A stretch of DNA of 5,317 bases from Aquisalimonas sp. (GTDB lineage Bacteria > Pseudomonadota > Gammaproteobacteria > Nitrococcales > Aquisalimonadaceae), in contig SKYZ01000337.1 in assembly GCA_007127625.1 (NCBI GenBank), forward strand, positions 1 through 5,317. Reading direction: 5' to 3'. The position numbers and the translations under genes are program-made. This document shows, piece by piece, positions 1 through 5,317 of this stretch; position 1 is the stretch's first letter, and the number at the start of each line of letters is the position of its first letter. The notes under the pieces are model-generated. The model made no database searches. It was not told the DNA's origin and saw only the letters and a program-made list of their open reading frames with translations.

Positions 1-2
1 GG

Positions 3-689
3 CCCCGGCGGATTGCGACGATCGCCATCCTGGCCTCCAACCGCATCGAGGGATGGTCGGGCGCTGTCGCCTTCAACGCCCTCACGGAGGCACGGCAGGC
101 AATGGGCGGCACTGGTCCGCTGGATCGAGTGGCGGCGCTGTGCCGCGCTCATGGCCGGCTGGCCGCCCACGGGGTTGTCCACGGTGCGCCGATCGGCACG
201 TTGCGTGAGCAGGACGTGGTGGTCGCCCACCACCGGGCGCCACCGGCGGCGACGGTGCCCGCGCTGATGGAAGACTGGCAACGCCTGTATGGGCGCCCGG
301 GCGGGATCCAGGCGGCAAGGGTCCTCGATGCCCTGTGCGCTCATCACCGCCTGCTCTACATCCATCCCTTCCGCGACGGCAATGGCCGGCTGGCGCGGCT
401 CGACCTCGAGGCGCGCCTCCAGGCAGAGGGGCTGCACTGCGGCACCCACTGGGCGGTCTCAGCCGCGCTACTGCGCCAGGAGGCTTCCTACCGCACCGCG
501 CTGGCGTGGGCTGATGCGCCGCGCCGTGGCGATTTGGATGGTCGCGGTGCGCTCTCCGAGGCCGGACTTGCTGCCTACTGCACGACGCTCCTCGTCGCGC
601 TTGTGGGCGAGGTTCACGAACGCGGCCGCCACGCCGGGGTCGCCTGCCACACACGCGAACAACCGCAAGGATTCCCTCATGGTCGATGA
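3..689 (+). CDS. Fic-domain protein AMP transferase (5' end outside the window)
   Basis: This is the C-terminal 228 codons of a Fic/Doc-family protein; the frame is open from base 3 and the start lies upstream. The complete Fic signature HPFRDGNGRLAR is at 363-398, with the catalytic His first and the GNGR phosphate-binding loop after it. Such proteins usually move AMP from ATP onto a hydroxyl of a target protein. An S-x-x-x-E-G motif (SNRIEG, about 36-53) lies well before the signature. This is the inhibitory-helix motif, and its position matches class II Fic proteins, which hold themselves inactive through a Glu that competes for ATP. Family membership is clear from the motif; the target is unknown. 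The last codons overlap the next gene's start by 11 nt, so the two are probably co-translated. The C-terminal 60 residues after the core are not recognised. Some Fic proteins transfer other groups or remove AMP, so AMPylation is inferred. Confidence 0.92.
   Translation, partial: PRRIATIAILASNRIEGWSGAVAFNALTEARQAMGGTGPLDRVAALCRAHGRLAAHGVVHGAPIGTLREQDVVVAHHRAPPAATVPALMEDWQRLYGRPGGIQAARVLDALCAHHRLLYIHPFRDGNGRLARLDLEARLQAEGLHCGTHWAVSAALLRQEASYRTALAWADAPRRGDLDGRGALSEAGLAAYCTTLLVALVGEVHERGRHAGVACHTREQPQGFPHGR
667..671 (+). promoter_or_regulatory. Ribosome binding site of the first metallophosphoesterase
   Basis: AAGGA lies 7 nt before the ATG at 679, inside the 3' end of the Fic gene. It decides the start: the open frame runs back to 289, but the upstream part is antisense-like, lies wholly inside the Fic frame and has no family resemblance. 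The first residues after 679 lead straight into motif I of the phosphoesterase. Confidence 0.65.
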
Positions 690-1503
690 CACCCTGCTCG
701 ATAGACTCTACTTTGCCGGCGACCCTCACGGGACATTCTCTCCGTTGAACGAGGTCGCCACGGCAGAACGCCCGGCAGCGATGATCCTGATCGGTGACTA
801 CGATCTCGACTGCCCACTGGACGAGGCCGTCGCCCCGGCGGCTGCGGCCACCGAGATCTACTGGATCCACGGCAACCATGACGGCGACCATGCTGCGTAC
901 TACACCCATCTGGTGGACTCCGGCCTGGCCGACCGCTGCCTGCACGGCCGCGTGCATGAGATCGGGGGAGTTCGTATCGCCGGGCTCGGCGGGCACTTCC
1001 AGGGTAAGATCTGGCATCCCCATGAGGGTGATGGTCAGCCGAAGTTCACCACCCGGCAGGACTTCCTTGACTGCCGCCTCCGGCCCAAGGATCGCTGGCG
1101 CGGCGGTGTTCGCATCAAGCAGCGGGCCGCGATCTGGTGGGAGGACGTCGAGGCGCTGTGGGATCAGCGCGCCGATATCCTGGTCACCCATGAGGCGCCG
1201 CATTGTCACCCGTTGGGGTTTCAGGTCATCGATGACCTCGCCGAGGCGATGGGAGCGCGGATCATCGTCCACGGGCACCACCATGTCGCATACCGCTTCG
1301 ACCATGCGGATGTCGAGCGCACCGTCATCGGCCTGGGGCTTGCCGGGGTCAGCACGGGAACCGGGCGGGTCCGAGCTGTGGGTCAGATCGACCACCCGCG
1401 GGGCACCGATCTGCTCGAGCGGCATCAACAGCGCTGGGATCGCCCCGCAGGGCGGTTGCAGACCATCCAGTCGCTGCTGCCGCCGGGGGGCGTGCATGTC
1501 TAG
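679..1503 (+). CDS. Calcineurin-like metallophosphoesterase, intact
   Basis: The 274-residue product carries the two-metal phosphoesterase motifs in order: GDPHG (residues 14-18, the D-x-H motif), GDYDLD (39-44), GNHD (65-68), VTHEAP with His171, and GHHH (199-202). All metal ligands expected for the fold are present, so an active enzyme is likely. Members cleave phosphomonoesters or phosphodiesters in proteins, nucleotides or nucleic acids; the substrate cannot be read from the motifs. There is no signal peptide or membrane segment, so it should be cytoplasmic. The stretch between GNHD and the VTHEAP His is about 100 residues, rich in Trp, Arg and Gly (for example WW at 153-154), and probably forms a substrate-specific cap. 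The gene overlaps the Fic gene by 11 nt and the exonuclease gene by 8 nt, so it is the middle gene of an operon. Working next to a Fic enzyme, it might act on the same target or on a nucleotide product, but that is a guess. Confidence 0.93.
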   Translation: MVDDTLLDRLYFAGDPHGTFSPLNEVATAERPAAMILIGDYDLDCPLDEAVAPAAAATEIYWIHGNHDGDHAAYYTHLVDSGLADRCLHGRVHEIGGVRIAGLGGHFQGKIWHPHEGDGQPKFTTRQDFLDCRLRPKDRWRGGVRIKQRAAIWWEDVEALWDQRADILVTHEAPHCHPLGFQVIDDLAEAMGARIIVHGHHHVAYRFDHADVERTVIGLGLAGVSTGTGRVRAVGQIDHPRGTDLLERHQQRWDRPAGRLQTIQSLLPPGGVHV

Positions 1504-2017
1504 GTGGCCCTGCATGATCGACTTCGAGGCCTCGGGACTCGGACTCGACAGCTACCCCATCGAGGTCGCCTGGTCGGACCCGTCCGGCAGCGTGGAATCG
1601 CATTACATCACTCCCGCGCGCGGCTGGGATGGGTGGGACCCCGACGCCGAGGCCGTGCACCGGATCCCGCGGCATCTGCTGCTTGATTGTGGCAAACCGG
1701 CGCAGTGGGTTGCGCAACGCATGAACGCAGCGCTGGCCGGGCAAACGGTGTATGCCGACGCACCAGAGATGGACGCGTTCTGGCTGCAGACCCTGTTCGA
1801 CGCACCCGGCATGGATCCGGCGTTCACCCTGGGATCGTTCTGGGACATCCATCCCGACCCCACGGGGCGGCTGCCATGGGCCGTGCGCACCCGCATCCTC
1901 GATACCGCTGAGACTGAACGCGGAGGCCGACAACATGAGGCGGGTAGCGACGTGCGGTTCCTGCTTGCCGTCTATCGGCTCTCCCGCGAGGCCATGAAGG
2001 CACACGGCCATGCATGA
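1496..2017 (+). CDS. DEDDh-type 3'-5' exonuclease-like protein
   Basis: The 173-residue product has the layout of a single small DEDDh exonuclease domain. Exo I is MIDFEASGL with Asp9 and Glu11. Exo II is probably DAPEMDAFWL with Asp93. Exo III is H-x4-D, with His147 and Asp152. These four acidic residues and the His bind two metals and cut nucleotides from the 3' end of DNA or RNA in this superfamily. Overall divergence is high, so the substrate is open; small oligonucleotides, RNA ends or DNA proofreading-like trimming are all possible. The ATG at 1496 overlaps the preceding stop as ATGTCTAG. A second ATG at 1514 sits just before the Exo I motif and would remove six residues; it is a possible alternative because the Shine-Dalgarno match before 1496 is only a G run. 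Translation is probably coupled to the phosphoesterase gene upstream. No partner domain is fused. Confidence 0.82.
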   Translation: MSRWPCMIDFEASGLGLDSYPIEVAWSDPSGSVESHYITPARGWDGWDPDAEAVHRIPRHLLLDCGKPAQWVAQRMNAALAGQTVYADAPEMDAFWLQTLFDAPGMDPAFTLGSFWDIHPDPTGRLPWAVRTRILDTAETERGGRQHEAGSDVRFLLAVYRLSREAMKAHGHA

Positions 2018-2135
2018 CTATCGGGCGACAATGACTCTGGCGGGCCGGCCATGGTTGTTGGCGCTAGATCAGCGATCAGTAAAAGCGAACGAAAGAGGGT
2101 CGACCCATGTCGCTGTCCCTGCGTGTTATGAGTGA
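2010..2135 (+). other. Possible 41-codon small ORF overlapping the exonuclease stop
   Basis: An ATG at 2010 overlaps the exonuclease stop as ATGCATGA, the same 8-nt geometry as the previous gene junction, and opens a 41-residue frame (begins MHDYRATMTL) that ends at 2133-2135 inside the broken phosphoesterase gene. The product has no recognised motif. It fills the 89-bp gap that otherwise separates the exonuclease from the next gene. It may be a small coupled protein, the stump of a lost gene, or chance; length alone does not support it. Confidence 0.15.
2094..2106 (+). promoter_or_regulatory. Ribosome binding site with overlapping 10-bp palindrome
   Basis: AGAGG at 2094-2098 is 8 nt before the ATG at 2107 and is a good Shine-Dalgarno match for the broken phosphoesterase gene. 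A perfect palindrome GGGTCGACCC (2097-2106) overlaps it and ends directly at the ATG. It could matter as DNA but is too short for a firm claim, and as RNA it has no loop. Confidence 0.5.
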
Positions 2136-2577
2136 TCTTCACCTGGAAGTGGCAGGGCGTAGCGCCAAGCGCGGTGACGCCTCATTCACCCTGGACTGTG
2201 ATGCGGAAGATCGGCAGCGGGTCCTTGTGCTCGCGGGCGACATCGATGTGGACCGGCAGGCTGCCGTGTTTGCAGTGCGATACGCCTCCGACTTTCGAGC
2301 CGTCATCACCGGGGCACGCGTATGACCTGCACCAAGGGTCATGTGCCTACATCGAGAGCGCAGCGCTTGAGGCCCATGCGCAGGGACAAGTCCCCGTTGT
2401 CGTATCCCACCATGCGCCGTTCGTGCCCGCAGGAGAGCTGGGCTCGAAGCTCGCCCATGCGTATGGCACTGATCTCCGCGCTCTGATCCGGCGAGCGCAG
2501 CCTGCCCTCTGGGTTTATGGGCACATTTGGGGTCAATGCTTGTCGTGCGTCCTTCACGAAGGCAAGGGGCTTGAAGA

Positions 2578-2606
2578 TTGTGCTGATTGTCAGTGCAACT
2601 TACAAT
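2578..2606 (+). promoter_or_regulatory. Predicted sigma-70 promoter for the AAA_14 ATPase, possibly leaderless
   Basis: The -10 candidate TACAAT (2601-2606) matches the consensus at five of six positions. A weak -35 candidate TTGTGC (2578-2583) lies exactly 17 nt upstream. Transcription would begin about seven bases after the -10 box, at about 2612-2614, which is the ATG at 2614. No Shine-Dalgarno sequence precedes that ATG, which fits a leaderless message. The assignment rests on motif matching alone. Confidence 0.45.
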
Positions 2607-2610
2607 CAGC
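2582..2610. repeat. 29-bp imperfect palindrome, candidate operator
   Basis: The outer arms GCTGATTGT (2582-2590) and ACAATCAGC (2602-2610) are perfect inverted repeats. After one mismatch on each side, AGT (2592-2594) and ACT (2598-2600) also pair, leaving GCA at the centre, so 12 of 13 arm positions match. The element ends 3 nt before the ATG at 2614 and covers the spacer and -10 box of the predicted promoter, the usual place for a repressor site. As RNA it would be a stable hairpin, but if the message starts at the ATG it is not transcribed from this promoter, so a DNA-binding role is preferred. Confidence 0.6.
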
Positions 2611-2613
2611 CAG

Positions 2614-3792
2614 ATGATTCCACGTGATGCTGAATCAACACTTAGAACTCTGGCTTCTGGGTTCCCGGTTGTGGCGGTCACTGGCCCGCGTCAATCGGGG
2701 AAAAGCACCCTTGTGCGCGCGATCTTCAACGATCGACCGTACGTCTCGCTGGAAGACCCAGACCGCCGCGAGTTTGCCACAGACGATCCCAGGGGGTTTC
2801 TTGGCCAGTTTTCGCAGGGAGCGATTCTGGATGAGGTTCAACGCTGTCCCGATCTTTTCTCCTACATCCAGGGCCATGTTGACCGCAAGGGTCGTCTCGG
2901 AGAGTGGGTTCTCACCGGCTCACAGCAGTTCGGAATGATGTCAGCGGTAACCCAAAGTCTGGCGGGTCGCGTCGGTATGCTCGCACTCTTGCCGTTTGGA
3001 CTCTCCGAGCTCAAGGCGGTGCAAAAGGTCCCGGAGACGCTGGATCAACTGCTTTGGAAGGGCGCTTATCCACCGCTTTACGATCGTCCGGTTGAGCCGG
3101 CTATGTGGTACGGGAGCTACGTCCAGACGTATCTGGAACGCGATGTTCGTCAACTACTCGACGTGCGTGATCTAACCTTGTTTCAACGTTTCCTGCGGCT
3201 CCTCGCTGGCCGCACAGGGCAATTGCTGAATCAATCAGCGCTTGCCGATGAAACTGGCGTTAGCCACAACACCATCCGTGAGTGGACCTCGGTACTGGAG
3301 GCGAGCTACATCATCCATCGCTTACCGCCTCACCACCGGAACTTCAACAAGCGCCTGGTCAAGACTCCCAAAGTGTATTTCCTCGATACAGGGCTCGCCG
3401 CATGGCTTCTTGGTATCGAGACTGCGCAGCAATTGGCGACGCACCCGTTGAGAGGCGCTTTGTTCGAGACCTGGGTGGTCAGCGAATATCTCAAAGCACG
3501 CTGGAACCGCGGGCTGCCATCGAACCTGTCGTTCTGGCGTGATCGTTCCGGCCGCGAGGTGGATCTCGTCATCGACAAGGGGGTGAAGTTACGGCCCGTA
3601 GAAATCAAATCGGGTGCGACGGTCAGTCGGGATGCGTTTCGCGGGCTCGAGCGTTGGTGTGAACTTGCCGGCACCGAAGCCACCAAACCGACACTCATCT
3701 ACGGCGGGACAGAGGCACGGGTGCAGCGGGACATCGAAGTCCTGCCCTGGAGCGATCTGGCAGCAGATGCGTCGTATGCGGGTGCATGTTGA
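2614..3792 (+). CDS. AAA_14 / DUF4143 ATPase
   Basis: The 392-residue product is a full-length member of the AAA_14 plus DUF4143 family. The N-terminal ATPase has Walker A GPRQSGKST (24-32), Walker B AILDE (70-74) followed by VQRCPDLF, and sensor-like LTGS (100-103). The C-terminal DUF4143 part carries YLERDVRQLL, a winged-helix-like stretch (about residues 200-240), YFLDTGLAAWLLG, and a nuclease-like core of E315-x-D317 and E330-I-K332. This core has the PD-(D/E)xK arrangement. These ATPases are very widespread and often lie in accessory DNA, but no reaction or partner is firmly established. The ATG at 2614 is preferred over a TTG at 2587 because MIPRDAESTLR is the usual family start and the TTG lies within the palindrome. 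The ATG overlaps the stop of the broken phosphoesterase frame as ATGA. Codon use and GC (about 58% in one sampled 60-base stretch) look lower than in the Fic gene. It probably has its own promoter. Confidence 0.93.
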   Translation: MIPRDAESTLRTLASGFPVVAVTGPRQSGKSTLVRAIFNDRPYVSLEDPDRREFATDDPRGFLGQFSQGAILDEVQRCPDLFSYIQGHVDRKGRLGEWVLTGSQQFGMMSAVTQSLAGRVGMLALLPFGLSELKAVQKVPETLDQLLWKGAYPPLYDRPVEPAMWYGSYVQTYLERDVRQLLDVRDLTLFQRFLRLLAGRTGQLLNQSALADETGVSHNTIREWTSVLEASYIIHRLPPHHRNFNKRLVKTPKVYFLDTGLAAWLLGIETAQQLATHPLRGALFETWVVSEYLKARWNRGLPSNLSFWRDRSGREVDLVIDKGVKLRPVEIKSGATVSRDAFRGLERWCELAGTEATKPTLIYGGTEARVQRDIEVLPWSDLAADASYAGAC

Positions 3793-3876
3793 AGCGGTCA
3801 CGCGCCTGCCAACGCAGGCGGGGTCTGATGCCTGTGCCGGCCGTGATGCTTGCTGTACGGGGCGTCACGGACCGCT
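3793..3876 (+). other. Stem-loop region after the ATPase gene
   Basis: Three inverted repeats lie within 84 bases downstream of the ATPase stop. CGCCTGC/GCAGGCG (3803-3809 and 3814-3820) gives a 7-bp stem with a CAAC loop. A 9-bp stem with one G-U pair joins 3841-3849 to 3862-3870. AGCGGTC/GACCGCT (3793-3799 and 3870-3876) can enclose both, sharing one base. No T run follows any of them, so a classical intrinsic terminator is not shown; they may still slow or end transcription between the convergent genes. The rest of the 239-bp spacer (3877-4031) holds nothing I recognise, and no clear terminator for the - strand gene. Confidence 0.35.
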
Positions 3877-4031
3877 CAAATAGTCGATTACCAGAACGGT
3901 TGAGCAGGAGCCGCGTCGACTCGAAGGAATGACATCCCGTCCCCGGATCAGCGCGGTGCATGGAAGCCATTAAACGAACTCGGCCGCGACCGGTTGGAGT
4001 GGAGGCGCAGACCGACCGCAAGTCCTACAAG

Positions 4032-5317
4032 TCACCCTTGTTGGACTACTGTTTCATGGTGAGCGAGCAGATCGCTAAACACAATGCGGTTGCGCCCGGA
4101 GCCCTTGGCATCGTAAAGAGCGCGATCGGCTTCACGGACAAGCGTCGATGGCCCTTGGACATCATGCTCTCCGGGCACGTAGATCGTGACACCAATGGAT
4201 GCGGTTACACGCAACTCGGCGCCCTCGTGGGTCATGTGTACTTCCGATTCCACTGCCCTGCGGAGGCGTTCCATGACGATTCCTGCGTCACGCGAATCGG
4301 TGCCGGGCAACAGCACCACAAACTCCTCACCCCCGTAGCGGGCGACACAGTCGCCTTCCCGCAGGCTGCGCTCGAGCACCCGCGCCGTTTGCGCAAGGAT
4401 CTGATCACCGACCTGGTGCCCGTGTTCGTCATTCACCTGCTTGAAATAGTCGAGATCGAGAAAACCGATCACCAGTGGCCAGTTATTCTCTTGCGACAGC
4501 GTGTACTCCGTCTCAAGGCGCTGGTCGAGGTGCCATCGATTGTGGATGCCGGTCAGAGCGTCACGATGCGCCGTCTCGCGCAGCTGGCTGGTCCTCGTCT
4601 CGAGTTCCTGCGCCTGGAGCTGTTGCTCCGAGAGCTGTCGCAGCAACTCCAGGTTCCTGATGGTAAGAACCTCGCGAGCCTGGTCCACAATACCGGCAGC
4701 GTAGGCCGGTGACAGGATCTCGGTCTCGAAGAGCTGCTCTATGGTCGGCAGCTCTTCAGAGATGCCCGCAACCAGATCGTAGGTTCTCTCCTGACTCAGC
4801 CCGACGAGATGGTGGGCGTCACCGGCCAGTGATTCCGCGCTTCTGGTCTCCTGACTGGAGAGATAGAACTCGGCGACACGGCTTGAGAGTGCGACGCAGC
4901 GAACGAGATGACTCCACGCTTCGCCGGTGGATTGCGATGGATCATGGCTCCCGTGTGCGCAGGCAGCCAGGTACTCCGGCATCAGCCAATCTCTCATGAG
5001 CCAGACACTGACCTCACTGTGATCGCACCCGAATATCTCCTTTTCACGAGCGGTAATAGTGTCATGACCTGGATCGGTGTCCGGGTCATGAGCAACCTCC
5101 GCGTAGCGCTCTGGGAGTGCGACCTGAAGCGCGAGCATACCGATATCCTGGAGGAGACCGGCGAGGAATAGTTCCTCGGTCTGTCTGACCCCGAGCATTG
5201 CGCCAATCCGGCGCGAGGCGACGGCTGCGAAGAGCGAGCGACGCCAGACGTATTGGGTCAGGCGGAACGATGCCTCGCTGGTGCGAATGCTATCCGCGAG
5301 CGAAAAGCTCAACGCGA
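4032..5317 (-). CDS. HDOD-GGDEF diguanylate cyclase (N-terminus outside the window)
   Basis: The frame is open from the right edge to a TGA at 4032-4034; the true start is beyond the window. The TTG at 5310-5312 sits inside a conserved domain and is not the start. The first 200 or so residues are the later part of an HDOD domain, with ALSFSL, GLLQDIGMLAL (about 5126-5161) and HSEVSVWLMRDW. The usual His of that motif is Gln here, which is harmless because HDOD is a non-catalytic sensing or protein-binding relative of HD hydrolases. A coiled-coil-like linker (about 4563-4690) leads to a full GGDEF domain: DALTGIHNR from 4562 downward, the metal-binding FLDLDYFKQVND, the active-site GGEEF (4320-4334), and the inhibitory R-x-x-D (REGD, 4350-4361) five residues before it. 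It should condense two GTP to cyclic di-GMP with feedback inhibition. HDOD probably responds to a partner or signal. It is convergent with the ATPase gene and not part of the left operon. Confidence 0.94.
   Translation of the reverse strand, partial: ALSFSLADSIRTSEASFRLTQYVWRRSLFAAVASRRIGAMLGVRQTEELFLAGLLQDIGMLALQVALPERYAEVAHDPDTDPGHDTITAREKEIFGCDHSEVSVWLMRDWLMPEYLAACAHGSHDPSQSTGEAWSHLVRCVALSSRVAEFYLSSQETRSAESLAGDAHHLVGLSQERTYDLVAGISEELPTIEQLFETEILSPAYAAGIVDQAREVLTIRNLELLRQLSEQQLQAQELETRTSQLRETAHRDALTGIHNRWHLDQRLETEYTLSQENNWPLVIGFLDLDYFKQVNDEHGHQVGDQILAQTARVLERSLREGDCVARYGGEEFVVLLPGTDSRDAGIVMERLRRAVESEVHMTHEGAELRVTASIGVTIYVPGEHDVQGPSTLVREADRALYDAKGSGRNRIVFSDLLAHHETVVQQG

Larger units (their letters stand above)
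2107..2617 (+). pseudogene. Broken metallophosphoesterase (internal deletion and frameshift)
   Basis: Two frames together give the two ends of one calcineurin-like phosphoesterase. The N-terminal part (2107-2325) starts at a normal ATG with a good ribosome binding site, has SDLHLE (D-x-H motif) and VLAGDID (motif II), and stops after VITGARV. The C-terminal part is in the +1 frame from about 2314 to 2617. It has the helix DLHQGSCAYIES, the motif VVVSHHAPF, and LWVYGHIW where a working enzyme would have GHxH. The middle part, including the GNH(D/E) motif, is absent: about 170 codons remain where this subfamily usually has about 250-270. The tail after GHIW is Cys-rich and unlike the family, so the 3' end has also been replaced or scrambled. 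It is not a copy of the intact phosphoesterase at 679, whose motif I is GDPHG. No active enzyme can be made. A short N-terminal peptide could still be translated. Confidence 0.85.

Noticed and set aside
82..1515. Long 477-codon open frame on the - strand
   Set aside because: It lies antisense to three genes with clear catalytic motifs. It is Arg/Pro/Gly-rich with no family resemblance, as expected of a shadow frame in GC-rich DNA.
2067..2079. Direct repeat of GATCAG with one base between
   Set aside because: Two six-base copies are expected by chance and no wider array is present.
2055..2083. Promoter before the broken phosphoesterase (TTGTTG, 17 nt, AGTAAA)
   Set aside because: The -10 matches only three of six positions; too weak to annotate.
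2587..2613. Upstream TTG start for the ATPase
   Set aside because: It would place the first nine codons inside the palindrome and upstream of the predicted transcript start; family members start at the equivalent of MIPRD.
679..2617. The two metallophosphoesterases as a tandem duplication
   Set aside because: Motif I is GDPHG in one and SDLHLE in the other, and the rest does not match, so they belong to different subfamilies.
3695..4021. 108-codon open frame on the - strand in the spacer
   Set aside because: Half of it is antisense to the ATPase C-terminus, the product is low-complexity and Arg-rich, and it has no motif.
3960..4712. 250-codon open frame on the + strand
   Set aside because: It is antisense to the GGDEF domain, whose motifs are all intact; no recognisable domain.

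Overview
The window is GC-rich bacterial chromosome, richest at its left end. Coding density is high, genes overlap by a few bases, and there is no tRNA, rRNA, CRISPR array or recognisable insertion sequence. The HDOD-GGDEF protein at the right end is of a kind common in Proteobacteria. Together with the GC content this suggests a high-GC proteobacterium, perhaps a gammaproteobacterium, but that is inference; nothing here fixes the species.

Left part (1-2017, + strand): a tightly packed run of three genes. First comes the 3' part of a Fic-domain protein, whose start lies outside the window. It overlaps by 11 nt an intact calcineurin-like metallophosphoesterase, which overlaps by 8 nt a short DEDDh 3'-5' exonuclease-like protein. 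The overlaps imply one transcript and coupled translation. The set combines a nucleotidyl-transferring enzyme, a phosphoesterase and a nuclease-like protein, which could form a small accessory module of unknown purpose.

Middle (2018-2617, + strand): an 89-bp gap, then a broken second metallophosphoesterase of a different subfamily. Its N-terminal and C-terminal parts lie in different frames, the middle part with the GNH motif is gone, and the last motif is altered. It is a pseudogene.

Right of this (2578-3792, + strand) is an intact AAA_14/DUF4143 ATPase. Just before its ATG is a 29-bp imperfect palindrome that contains a good -10 box. The predicted transcript would start at or almost at the ATG, so the gene may be leaderless and controlled by a protein that binds the palindrome.

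Right end (3793-5317): a 239-bp spacer with stem-loop potential, then, convergent on the - strand, most of an HDOD-GGDEF diguanylate cyclase whose N-terminus lies outside the window. It has an intact active site and product-inhibition site, so it probably makes cyclic di-GMP. It looks like a housekeeping or signalling gene at the edge of an accessory region.
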